Part shown: piece after piece, positions 24,097-36,030 of the stretch
Layout: each line of letters opens with the position of its first letter
How positions within the stretch are numbered: the first letter of the stretch is position 1
Source: Owenia fusiformis
Taxonomy: Eukaryota; Annelida; Polychaeta; Sabellida; Oweniidae
Assembly (NCBI GenBank): GCA_903813345.2
Contig: CAIIXF020000001.1
Coordinates: 21,905,915 to 21,969,914 of the forward strand
Length of the DNA: 64,000 nt
Reading direction: 5' to 3'
Program-made: the position numbers and the translations under genes
Notes under the pieces: model-generated
What the model was told of the DNA's origin: nothing
Database searches by the model: none
Seen by the model: the letters and a program-made list of their open reading frames with translations, nothing else

Positions 24097-25831
24097 ACAC
24101 ATATTTCAGTCAAATTCATGCTGAGCACAACATTTTGGTTTCAATATTATAATCTCTATACATGACCCTGGTGATGAAGATTCAGAATCAGTCAAAAAAA
24201 CCTAAACCGGAAAACTGTGCTCATTGTGCAAAACTAAAAGTGAAGCAACTTTTTTTCTGATATTTCTTACATCAAATGGCAGCCATCTTGTTTTTCCCCC
24301 TTCAAATTAAACTGGCGGGAAATTCAAAAATTTGAAAAAAATTTTAATCCTAAAATACATTTCAAAAATATGATTTTCTTTTTAATTCTTCATGGGTCTT
24401 AAGTTATTTCTCCTTTGTATGTCATACATGTTGCCATTGGTGTTTTTTCTATGATAATGACCCTCTTTATTTGTTCAGATACTTATTCTGACTCTCAGCA
24501 GGGGGTTAATTTTGCATCAAAACTCGTGAAAAAGTAAATATACTTATCAAATATAACTAGGACAGTAATAAAAACCATATTTCACATACATTTGACTGAG
24601 GGACCAAAAGGGCATATATCCGGACACATCCTTCTCACGAGTTAGTTTTCTAATATTACACGTCGTCGTGATGTTTAAATGGATGTAAGCATATTCATTA
24701 CACTTTTCTTTATCTTGATGTGAAAATCCAAGCTACGATGTTATTAGAAAATTTGAATCCGCCATTTTTGTTTATCGATTTGGACCAATCAGAAGTGTAC
24801 CAACTGTACGTCATCTCAATACATGTTTACATTATAAATGTAGTCATCTTTGAACTCTGGGGTTAATCCCCCTCCCCCCCCCCCCCCGATTCTGAAATAT
24901 CTATGAATGAATACTCAGTAAACATGTGTATGGTAATATTTCTCAAATGTAAAGATTCTATTCTATGTTCTCTCAATGACAAATAATGATTTAGACATTC
25001 TTATCAGAAGCTTATTCCATGGCTCAAAGGTTCAAACTAGCAATTATGCTATTAGACAGTGTTGTGAATGTAGTACAGTATCACAGCAGTGTAGTATAGC
25101 AGACAGCTCCAAGAGATACCTCAATCTCCCAATTCTTGATGGGCCAAGATTTACTGCATAACATAACACAAATCATTGTAATTTGTTGAGCTACTCCAGA
25201 AGATCATACTACTGCACATATTATCCACTGTCTATTTAAATTTTTCATTGAAATGAATCAGGAAGACTGGCAGTGTCATTTGGAACTAATTCTCTTTAGT
25301 TCATGTTCATTATAGAATGAACTATATTCAGGTTTTGAATCCATGGAGGGAATTTTAGAACACATTCTGTAGCTTTCCTTCTTTTGTATCTGCAATTTTG
25401 CCGGATGTCAACTTCGTCAGCTTATCTTCAACTCCAGAGAATATGATGGCTACCTGTTCCTCTACTGCCATGGGGACTGCAAAGATATATCATAAACATA
25501 AAATTTCAAGGAAATGTGTGACAAATGAGTTGTCAAATTCACCTCTATTCTCTGCTCTGTTTGCCACTTCAATTTTAGTCCTTTTCTCAATGTTTTCGCC
25601 CACTGTGAGTTTTTGAAGTATCTTAAATGAATGCCCATGGGGTTTCACAAAGAGGGAAAAAACGTTTTCATACACCTTTTTCAGATAAACGCCCATGGGC
25701 CTAAACGTGAGAAACTCTGGTAAATATTTATAACACACATGTGCAATGTGAAATAAGAGCATGTGCAAAACATGAAGTAGGCCAATTAATATAATATTTT
25801 TGACCACTCTGTCGGACCAATCTTTTATCAA

Positions 25832-27211
25832 AACTACTAGTATGTGTCCTTAATATGTAAAATAATCATATACCATTTCAAATGTTGACCTTGACCTTAA
25901 GTTAAGAAAACATTAACTCAACAAGAAGCAAATCACAGTAAAGAAATTTTTTTTTGATAAATAGTGGTCGTCTTTCTCCTTGAACTGACCTTTTACCAGT
26001 TTACTGGTATTTCAATTTTCAAAAAACATGTTTTCTTGTAAAAAATAATGGCCATTTTGAAACTCAGCTGTCTTCTTGAACCTACCTATTTCATGGCTTA
26101 AATCTGATCCTACACATGATACAGACTTCAGGGACCCACATTGATGGAGGGATCTACTATAGAAGTCATTGATCTTAGGAATCTGGATATGTGAATGGAG
26201 CTCTGGAAATACCCAAAAAATGTGTAAATTAGTGTAGATTATAACTAGTCTTTGCATCAGGATGCAATAAAGCACATGTTATGGGGAAAATGTAAGTTTC
26301 AAAATGGACGTTCTTTTTGTTTTGTATTTTGTTTACCAGTAATGAGGGTTGGCAAAACCTGTTCTGTATATACAGCATGTCCCCCACCCCCCTAGGCAGT
26401 ATGGGCCCCCCATAAGCAGACATATACCAATGGTTCCATTGCATGTGTCATATATCATTTAAAGCTTTGCACAAGCTTTAAATGTTGTCATAACATGTTG
26501 TCATGGCTTTTTGTACCAGCTAACTACTAGTATGTGTCCTTAATATGTAAAATAATCATATACCATTTCAAATGTTGACCTTGACCTTAAGTTAAGAAAA
26601 CATTAACTCAACAAGAAGCAAATCACAGTAAAGAATTTTTTTTTTGATAAATAGTGGTCGTCTTTCTCCTTGAACTGACCTTTTACCAGTTTACTGGTAT
26701 TTCAATTTTCAAAAAACATGTTTTCCTGTAAAAAATAATGGCCATTTTGAAACTCAGCTGTCTTCTTGAACCTACCTATTTCATGGCTTAAATCTGATCC
26801 TACACATGATACAGACTTCAGGGACCCACATTGATGGAGGGATCTACTATAGAAGTCATTGATCTTAGGAATCTGGATATGTGAATGGAGCTCTGGAAAT
26901 ACCCAAAAAATGTGTAAATTAGTGTAGATTATAACTAGTCTTTGCATCAGGATGCAATAAAGCACATGTTATGGGGAAAATGTAAGTTTCAAAATGGACG
27001 TTCTTTTTGTTTTGTATTTTGTTTACCAGTAATGAGGGTTGGCAAAACCTGTTCTGTATATACAGCGTGTCCCCCACCCCCCTAGGCAGTATGGGCCCCC
27101 CATAAGCAGACATATACCAATGGTTCCATTGCATGTGTCATATATCATTTAAAGCTTTGCACAAGCTTTAAATGTTGTCATAACATGTTGTCATGGCTTT
27201 TTGTACCAGCT
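25832..27211. repeat. 690-bp near-identical tandem duplication
   Basis: Bases 25832-26521 and 26522-27211 match over the full 690 bp with only about three differences seen (t/c at 26035/26725, a/g at 26374/27064, and one a/t at the poly-T start). Each unit contains one copy of an ATP5F1A pseudogene exon. It is either a very recent duplication or two haplotypes joined in the assembly. Confidence 0.9.
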
Positions 27212-27605
27212 GTGGACCAACGATGCAGTCAAACACCTTGAAGTACTTTTTACAAACAAGCAAATTAAGGGACCCCTGAGCAACCACACACCTGCCCATT
27301 AAATTGATCACAATATAGCACCTACGGTGCGATAATAATATTGTACTCCCGGTAAGTTTTGCACGCTACTTTATTTTGGGCTTTTCGCAAAAATTGGAAA
27401 ATTCGTGAAATTATAAAAGGCGCGAAAATTCCAGCAGTTCTAATTCGGGGATTTCAATGTTGACAATATTTTAATCCAGAGCTGGGCTATAATAGGTAAA
27501 AAAAAGCGAATTAGCGAAATGTAATAGTTGTGAAACAAAATGCCAAAAACGCAAAATATAATTGTGTCAAATATTAGTGGGAGTACAGTATATCATGAAC
27601 ATGTG

Positions 27606-27820
27606 CAGGCCCGTATCCAGGATTTGCCAAGGGGGGGGGGGTTCAATTTTCAAAAATTTCCAGGGGGGGTTCACATTTGACAATTTTGGCCCAAATTAGG
27701 CTAAAATCACTAGAGAAGTGCTAAAAATGGTCAAAAACTGCATGATTTTGAAAGAATTTTTGGCCAGGGGGGGGGGGGTTCGCCCGAACCTGCGAACCCC
27801 CCCCCCTGGCTACGGGCCTG
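27606..27820. mobile_element. G-rich MITE with CAGG(C/A)CCGTA(T/G)CCAGG ends
   Basis: The element starts CAGGCCCGTATCCAGGATTT and ends CCTGGCTACGGGCCTG. Long G or C runs followed by GTTC (or the inverse) sit inside each arm. A partial copy starting CAGGACCGTATCCAGGATTT lies at 50856-50990, inside an intron of the EGF/ITIH-C gene. It is a multi-copy non-coding family. Confidence 0.7.
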
Positions 27821-28388
27821 ATGTATATCAGAATGTACCTTGACCTGCAAATTTATAATTTGAAAATGAACACTCAACTTAATTCATGAAACATACTGTA
27901 GATACAGTTAATTATCACACTTAAGAACTGAGATTAAGAACTGAGTTTTAAGTTTTATCATTGATCTGGAAATCAGCATTTCAAACTCAGGTGTATAGCA
28001 TACAGTAAGTCTTGGTATAGCAATGAAATCCAAATAGAAAGGCTTACACAAATGAAATCTTTCAGAGATTTGGAGATTTTCCAAAATACACCTGAAAATT
28101 GGTGGATTTTTGTTTGGCAGACCTTTTCAATCCGTCAAATTAAACAGTAGCCAAATTAAAGGTGCAACAATTAGTACATAGGGGGCATTAAATGATCATT
28201 GACCAGTGTCAAAATATATTTAAGTTTGTATATTTCATCAAGACCAAAATTATTTTTTATTATCTCCTAAGAAACCCCCTGGATGAACATTAGTTCAGCT
28301 GATATTCCTCTTGAAACGTTGTGAATCTTAAAATCTATGAATTGGGACACCCTTTATAGAAGCTTTGAACTGAATTTATACTGCTTAA

Positions 28389-31274
28389 AGGGAATGCGAA
28401 GTTTTGTCCCTTAAACTTGATAATAAGTTAGAATAAAGATATATCTTTCAATCCAACTTAGTTTTATTGTTCTATCATTATCCTTTTAATTGTTATTGAG
28501 CCCCGGGTTTTGCATATGAACTGGACCACGGAGCTGCCATTTCAACCGTAAAGTGGTTCTTTACGACAGTGTTATGACGTCATTGATGCCAGATTGATGC
28601 CTTGGCATTCCAAAAGTTTTGTGGCGCCATTTTTGAATCAAAAAATGAATGCCGAGTTGTTGCCATTCCAAAACCAAAGAAATCATTTCAAATGAACTAA
28701 AAGAATACGTTTATACCACCCATAATAAAGAACGATTTTAATAGAATATTAACGCCGGCATTTTTCGGAATTGCTTTTTACCTATCTAGACATGGAATGC
28801 AGGTTAGATTTATTCTTTATTTACACTTGAAACAATCTGGGATTCGTGACTTTTTAACTTTTATTAGGTCTAGCGCTAAATGCGAACAGAGAATGCTAAT
28901 TCTATCAGGCGAATGCAAACTATTTGAATAAAACATAACAAAATTAATTCAACCAACCCATCTTGAATTTCCAAGAATGCAATGGTTTAATTTGCTAGTC
29001 TCATTACAAAAATACGTGTTCGTACTTTAATATTCATTGCATTTCTGTTTATCTTTAACACAGGTATTCAAAGAAATTAAAATTTTAAAATTAGATTTTA
29101 AAACCGTATTCAATTACTATTATGGATTCTTAGCCTCACGTCACCATACGGTCTATCATTTCTGTGGTAAGTAGGATTTCTACGGTTGCCTAAGTATTTC
29201 TGCAGTCAGATAATTTAGCAGTCACATTTGCTAAGATAGCCGTATGGCGTATCTTGATTATGAGGAAAAACTACGATTTTCGTACGGCTGATAAATGATG
29301 ACGCACGATCAGCGTAGGGCGGCCCTACGACGTGCGTAGCTTTTCTTGAAGGCATCCAGAAGGGGTTCTATATATGGTTCGGAAAGGTCAATTGTAACCT
29401 ATGAAATCCAAGTAGCGCAACCGCAAGTCGACCGTGAACCCGACGTACGGTCGTCGTGAGACCTACGGTTTGGCTGCTGCTTGTTGATATCTAAGGTGAC
29501 CACAGGAAAGAAAAAGTTTGAACTCCGACTCTACGCCTTGTAAAAACTGGATATGTCGTGTACGTAGACAGCAAGGTGACCTTAAGTCGACTGTAGTTTT
29601 CCTGTGTTTGCCGCAGTTTACTGATTTCAGCGAAATACGATCGACGTGTGGTCGCATTGAACAAATGTGACTGAAGCTTTTGAAGTTCCACTTATTTTCC
29701 GATATAGAAAAAACAAAAGGTTGTATGCCATTAAATTTAAAATCATTATTTCGAAAATACTGTAGAACTGTACTTACCACGTTTGTTATATCATTAAATT
29801 CGAGCTCGAAATCAGGAATTGTTTTTAACAAAAAGTTATCAATACGGCAATTGCCTTATCGTCGTTGAAATGAAATATCATACTACAATCGACCCCATCG
29901 TCTCCCCGCATCACTGAATGTTATGAGCCTTTTCTTGTCATGATCCAAGGTGAAATACCATTGCATTTTGAAAAGCTTTTTTGTCATATCGAATGTCGCT
30001 ACGGTGATATGATGATTGAAATTGGTCGTTTAACAACTGAGAAACATTAGACATTACGTATTATTCTTTGAAAATATGACAGTGGCATGTCCTTGTAAAG
30101 CTATTGCGCATGCCAATCTTAATATTTAGGAGATTGACATTTACATACGTATCATTTAGACGACATCGATTTTTCGTTTTTTTTTGTTTGCGTTTTTCAT
30201 CAGAATTTAAATGGCTAAACACTTTAGGGAGTTACTGTTTCATTGGATTACTACTTTCTGTTTTATTTCTTTCATTCTCCAATATGCACCTATTCATGCA
30301 CCTATACATATTTGAATAGAATACTACAGATTGAAGAAATCTACCATTTATGATTAGGTAAGAAAGCAATTGCGACAGTATGCCTATTTGCCGACGTATA
30401 CCTTAAGGTTAATAATGATGTGCCGTAACTGCTCATCAGCGCATTAATGAACATTAGCATAGATTTTGATATTTGAAATGGTATGTCGTGTATTTACATA
30501 AATATGGTAAATGCAACTATTTGTTGGATGCGTTCAGCCGATGATACAACTTACTTATTTTCACCACAAATACGCCAACACATTAGCCACGTTAATCTTA
30601 GTTAAATAAATACCCATTGATGCACAGTAATGCATTTATGTGTAAATGCCATTTTGTATATTTTAATGCATTTACCTCATTTATTGGTTAAATATACAAG
30701 AAAGCATTTACAGGATTTGAACAGATTTATCCTTTTTAACCCAGTGTTATCATTATATAAAATAATTCTAGTGGATATTTTTCAAGTGGAATATTGCGAT
30801 GACTTCCGAATCGCGCAGCCGATAAGTTTAGTGATTTTTCTACCTAGCCTATACTATATCACATTGGAGAAAATAAATACAAACATTTGAAAAAATACAT
30901 TGCAACAATTCAATTTCTATGAAGAATATATTGAAACAACTTTTCCAAATATATGATATGATATGGACATGAACATGCAGCAACAATGTTAAGCGGACAG
31001 AAATAGTTATAAAATATCAGTGAAATGTGTTCTATTTCTGCGATCCGAGTATGACGTGATTATATAGCGATATTTCCCAGGCATCAATTTTAAGGCATCA
31101 ATGACGTCATTGATACATAACAATGGCGGCATCCGCAGCGATCCAGATATGGGTACTTTGAACTTGAATTATATGTTAGTTCAAACACGATATGTCCCAT
31201 GAGTGAGCTGAAGTGATAGATGATGGTTATAAGTAGCCAGCGTGTAAATTAGAACATGAAACTTCGCATTCCCT
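28389..31274. mobile_element. 2.9-kb DNA element with AGGGAATGCGAAGTTT ends and TTAA duplication
   Basis: The terminal inverted repeats AGGGAATGCGAAGTTT and AAACTTCGCATTCCCT are flanked on both sides by TTAA (28385-28388, 31275-31278). This is the target preference of the piggyBac superfamily. Subterminal ATGACGTCATTGAT words occur near both ends (28575 and 31100). The longest internal open frame (122 codons, 29463-29831, minus) shows no transposase motif, so the element appears non-autonomous. It sits within an intron of the ATP5F1A pseudogene. Confidence 0.75.
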
Positions 31275-31869
31275 TTAATGCTGAAATTGATAGTTTATCC
31301 ATACATTTCAAGAAAATAGATATGTCAAAGAAGATATAAAGCTAAATATTGACCTGATAGCTCAGAAAAAAATAAAAAATTTCGTTTCTCTCTACAGTCC
31401 TTGTTGCCCCTTTAAGTGTATCTACAGTACCCACATAATAGGACTTTCTCACCTGTTTTGCTTATCTCTGAAGTATTCTCACATGATGTCACAGCCAAAG
31501 TAAGGAGTCAGGTATTAGAGAGGAGCAGCATCAGAAGGCCGTGCCAGATACAACAATGATGATGTACTTTATGGCATCTAAAGAAATATTTAAACAAGTT
31601 GTTAGAGAAAATTAGTACATAGATGACAGGAAGGTTTATGGTTGTTTCAATACCTAGTATTACTCCAGTATCATCAAGGCAACAATAAATATTTTTGAAG
31701 CAATCTATAACAAAGCATTAAAATGACAAAATGTAGCCACCTGGATGCTACATCTAATCTGAACACTAATAGTTAAATTTTTTCAAGTTCTAAGAATTTG
31801 TTATAGATGCTGAATGCTAACTGCTGACAACTGGATGCTGTCCACAGAAAATGTGAAGGCTATATAACA

Positions 31870-31998
31870 TTCTAATATGATACGTGACGTCACAATAGCT
31901 AGACCAATTGATTAACTGGTCTATATTGCAGTATGCATGACTGCTAAAATTCACATATGCAAATAGTTGTGTTTCTTGTCTGTTTATCATATTAGAAT
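31870..31998. mobile_element. Small MITE with TTCTAATATGATA ends
   Basis: TTCTAATATGATA at the left and TATCATATTAGAA at the right bracket 129 bp of non-coding DNA within the ATP5F1A pseudogene. Confidence 0.5.
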
Positions 31999-32004
31999 CG
32001 TAAC

Positions 32005-32165
32005 AAAGACCTCGATTTTATGATATATGTCAAATATATGACCTCAAATTTTATTCTGGCCATTGCCAAAGACCTCAATCGCTTCGCAATTTCGGTCTTT
32101 TAACAATGAGCAGAATAAAATTTTCGGTCATATATTACGCCATAAATTATAAAATCTTGGTCTTT
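32005..32165. mobile_element. 161-bp foldback element, AAAGACCTCGATTTTATGAT ends
   Basis: The left arm AAAGACCTCGATTTTATGAT folds on the right arm (ATAAAATCTTGGTCTTT). The centre is GACCTCAATCGCTTCGCAATTTCGGTC. It is non-coding and directly adjacent to the preceding MITE. Confidence 0.6.
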
Positions 32166-32504
32166 ATTCCTTAAATATCTCACCATTTTAGTAGGTAGTG
32201 ACATAAAATCAATGTGTGTACAAAAGTGTAACATCTTGAAGTCTCTGACTGCCAACAGCCTAATTTTAGTAACAAAAATGCTTTTAGCAATATCAAACAT
32301 TCAGGTTTTTGATCATTTGAACCCACGTGAGCTAATATTATCATGACTTCAACTAATTTTAATGAACAAGGAAACAAACCTGCATCTTTGAGTTTCTTGA
32401 GGAACTGAGTAACCATAGATCATTTCTACTCAAGCAATCTGCATGGGTTCTTTCACTTCATGTTCATATAACACCCAGAGCTTTAGTACCCACTCTTTGC
32501 CTGC

Positions 32505-33950
32505 CTGAAAATCAAAGTGTGAAGAGCATTTAGTATACAGTCAGTTCTTGGATATGTTATGCATGGAAATAGTCCTTTTGCATCTGTAAAAAAGCATCTA
32601 ATATTGAAATTTAGATTCATTCAAATGCTAACTTACCATCCTATTTGGCCAATGCAGTTGTGCTCTCTGGCTAATGACATTTTCACTTCATTTTCCCCAT
32701 AGAATATAAAAAATACCCTTCTCAAAAGTGAAATTGACTGAAAAGGCTATAAATATTGCCTATACCTAACATTAATAAGACAATACATTAAATGCAATGG
32801 TGCAAAGATAAAGTGTTTTGCACTGTAAACGGTGAAGTGGACTATTTGATAATTAAAAAAATTCACCTTTTATTGAAAAATGGTTGGATATTTGAATATT
32901 TGAAAAACATTTCTAATATTTTTGCTTATGTCTGTTAATTTTGGACCTTTTGATAGTAAAGGCTTAAGAGATTTTTCTACAGTGATGCTTGATCAAAATA
33001 TGAAAATTTGAAAATGAATTCCACAGATCATCAAAAGCAAGGCTTTTTGGCCAGAGTTCAACTCAGTTCATAACACGAAAAAGTTTCACACCAACTGTTA
33101 AAATTATGAGAAAGCTGCTAGTAAAGGCTTAAGAAGATCTGGAGATATTTCATCAATGATGCTAGATCAAAATATGAAAATGAATTCCACAGATCAACTT
33201 GCTTTTATAAATGTCACTACATGAAAAAGTTTCACACCAACCGTTGAAATTATGTGAAAGCATACTCTGATGCTTTCGCTTGAAAGATTAAGTGTAGCTA
33301 AATTAAACTGGCTCTCTCTAAAGCTGGCCAGATATAAGTATTAGCAGTATTACCAGGAGCTTTTCTTGCATCAAAATGAGAAAAATATGCCCAATAAACA
33401 ATAACAATTTCAGTTGATCAAAATAATAAAGACAATACAGAGAAAGAAATGTCATGTCACCCTACACTTGAAGGAAATCACAGACCTCCGCCAGATTACC
33501 TGCTCTGTGTCTATGCTCAATAAATATTTTTTATCCTTTGAGCCTACTACCAATAGGAGCTGGATCTGGCTCTGGATATGTGGTTTAAACTGTCACTCGG
33601 TAGTTTTTCACAATGAAATTCCCAATAAAATTTCCCCGCTCGTCACCCTTATTTCCTGATTTTTGGAAATATGTTTGAGAAACGATAAGTCAATGAGGCA
33701 AATTAGAAGTCGGTGTCAAATTACTACACAAGTTGATTTTGAACTGTGAAATGCAGACATGACAGCAATCTTAGTTCAACTAGGCTTAATCATCCTGATG
33801 AAAAGTCAAAGAAAGAAAACTTGGTGAGCCTTAGTTATCGCAGTCCACAAGTTGTAGACCGTAATAATGCCTTGGCCCAGAGACATGAAAAACAGTTTTC
33901 AGGTCTCTGCTTGGCCCTTGGTCTAGATCGGGATTCATAAAAGTCTTAAG
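32505..33950. other. Repeat-poor intergenic stretch
   Basis: No gene is recognised. A block of about 120 bp (AAGGCTTAAGA..GATGCT..GATCAAAATATGAAAAT..GAATTCCACAGATCA) occurs twice in direct orientation (about 32960-33080 and 33124-33240). The N-terminal exons expected for the ATP5F1A pseudogene were not found here. Confidence 0.4.
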
Positions 33951-34459
33951 TTGATCAAGAATAAGGGTAATATCCCAGGGTAATATCGACCATCTAGTTA
34001 TACCCTAAAAGCACAATAATTCAGATTGGAATGGCAAAACTGGTCATTCAAAATTCAACTTAGAAAATTGGAAGCCATATCTTCTTGGAATAATTTTAGT
34101 GAACTTTTACGACTTGTTCCTTCACTTTTATCGATAGCACCTGTTATATACTTACTTCAATGTTATCTGTTTGTTCCCATATACTTTATACACCAGACAG
34201 CAATACCTCAGGGTCCAATTTATTGTTACTGTCGTCATATTCGGGCATATTCGACAGCAATTTGAAAACTTCCACCTCAAAACTTCTAAACCGGAATTTA
34301 CGTCATGAGGTCATGACTCGCCAAAAATACGATTTAGGGTGAAAAATGAGAGTGCACTTTCGATATCATTTTCTCCATGAACTACAGGTAGGTTAAAAAA
34401 GTTAAGCTGACAAAAAGATCAGAAATATCCAAAATAATCGAGAACACCTGAAGGTTAGT

Positions 34460-35640
34460 GCTGAAAACCCTGAAGACAAATTTCTGCCAACTTTTTAGCG
34501 GAAAAATTTTTTTTTTGGAAAATTCTTCCAAAAGTATTCAAGTCGGGCCTACACCAAATACACTATTTTATCCCTTATGAAACATAACGATGGCTTTATA
34601 TATCGCAACTCTCGTATCTGGCATCCTAAAAATTCAAACAGAATCAAAATTGATAATTTATGGGTTGAGTTATGGCCTCTTGATTTGAGGTGTCGTATTT
34701 TTCTACGAACTCGTGTACCGAGAAATCGGGATTATATCACGCCACGGCGGAGATAGAAATGTCGCTAACCGAAGCACAATTTGCCCTTTGGATCTCCTGC
34801 TGAACTGGCTGGGCTCCTTGATGAGATCTTGCATGATTTTGTCAGGATTTTGTCTAAAATAAAAACAAACGGCTCCAAGAAAAAAGGCGATATTCGAAAA
34901 CTGGACGAAATGTAGTTAACGTCTGACATTAGTAACTGGCTGTCAATTCTAAGTTGGCTATCCTTACTCGAGTCTTTAGCCAATACTTGGCTAGAGAGGA
35001 TTTCATCTGGAATACTGTGAACTCCATTTGAAAAAAGCTGGCCGTGGTGTCATAAATTTATTGAATATTTTAAAAATCACCAGATAAATAAATCATTAAT
35101 CAAAACGGACCCAGCTCGGCTCCTTGATGAGATATTACATGATTTCTTCAGGATTTCGTCTAAAATTAAAACAAAACGGCTCCAAAGAAAATGGCGATGT
35201 TCGAAAACTGGACGAAATGTCGTTAACAACTGACATTAGTAACTGGCTGTAAATTCTAAGTTAGCGATCCAGAAGATGTGAACTAATTCACTGATCACTT
35301 TATGTGTTTTGGAATTTTTGGTGAGGTAATAAGACCAAAACTTGCAATTCAAATTGTGATGTGGAAAAATGGCAGACATATGATTTCAAATTTTATGATT
35401 ACGACATGACCAGTTGTTCATGCAGGAATATATATTTACTGGAAGGCCACGAGACAGTGGCCTTAGAAGAAGGTAAGGCTATCCAGAAGATGTGAACTAA
35501 TACATTGATCACTTCATGTATGTTTTGGAATTTTTGGTGAGGTAAAAAGACCAAAACTCGTAATTCAAATTGTGATGCGAAAAATGGCGAACATTTGATT
35601 TCAAATTTTATGATTACAACATGACCCATATACAGCGACA
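34460..35640. repeat. Dispersed repeat cluster with two internal direct repeats
   Basis: CCTGAAGACAAATTTCTGCCA at about 34469 matches the family at 20.5-22.5 kb. CTCCTTGATGAGAT..GTCTAAAAT..GGCTCCAA..CGAAAACTGGACGAAATGT occurs at 34814 and 35120. A block of about 220 bp starting ATCCAGAAGATGTGAACTAA occurs at 35267 and 35488. The pieces look like fragments of one larger unclassified element. No transposase is seen. Confidence 0.6.
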
Positions 35641-35650
35641 TGACACACAT

Positions 35651-35993
35651 CAGGGGCCGTGAATTCGTACGATCCCCAATCCAATCCGGATAAATTTTAT
35701 CTTTTGGGATAAATCTTGGATTACTAATCCGATAAATATTTGGTGAATTCGTACGATCCGAGGATTAGGGGGAATCCCCAAGATTTATCCAAATTGCATT
35801 GGAATTCGGATAAAATTTATCCAAAAAGTAATCCACCTCAAGAGGTGGATTGATATTTATCCTGAGATTAATCCCAGGATCGTACGAATTCACCGATTTT
35901 TGGATTAATTCTTGGATTAATCCCACAATGCATCATTACCATGACGAAATTTATCCGGATCGGATCGCGGATCGTACGAATTCACCGGCCCTG
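35651..35993. mobile_element. 343-bp palindromic element built from GTGAATTCGTACGATCC words
   Basis: The element begins CAGGGGCCGTGAATTCGTAC and ends with the inverse (GTACGAATTCACCGGCCCTG). The word GAATTCGTACGATCC or its inverse occurs four times, twice in each half. GGATAAATTTTATC/GATAAAATTTATCC blocks are interspersed. It is non-coding. Confidence 0.75.
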
Positions 35994-36030
35994 GCAGAGT
36001 ATAAAACATGCAGGGATTTATCTTTGGACG

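Larger units (their letters stand above)
25355..32504 (-). pseudogene. ATP5F1A: ATP synthase subunit alpha pseudogene, exon-structured and fragmentary
   Basis: Four minus-strand pieces read in order as ATP synthase F1 alpha. 32380-32504 reads RVGTKALGVI and, in another frame, VKEPMQ, then jumps to VTQFLKKLKDA (normally TVAQLVKRLTDA), so the P-loop region is deleted. 31453-31577 reads DAIKYIIIVVSGTA; one inserted base then shifts the frame to SDAAPL, a stop replaces Gln, then YLTPYFGC and, past a further stop, EYFRD. About 26775-26893, duplicated at 26085-26203, reads PSINVG, SVSCVGSD and AMK*VG in alternating frames. 25355-25476 reads PMAVEEQVAIIFSGVEDKLT and a stop, missing the usual C-terminal 40 residues or so. 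Splice borders and the G|AT phase between the first two pieces survive, so this is a decayed duplicated gene rather than a retrocopy. The intervening introns are filled with transposons. Confidence 0.75.

Noticed and set aside
26012-26275. 87-codon minus-strand frames duplicated at 26702-26965
   Set aside because: The duplicated frames overlay decayed ATP5F1A exon sequence in shifting frames, so they are not independent genes.
29463-29831. 122-codon minus-strand frame inside the 2.9-kb TTAA element
   Set aside because: No DDE/D or zinc-binding motif expected of a piggyBac-type transposase, and no other family resemblance.
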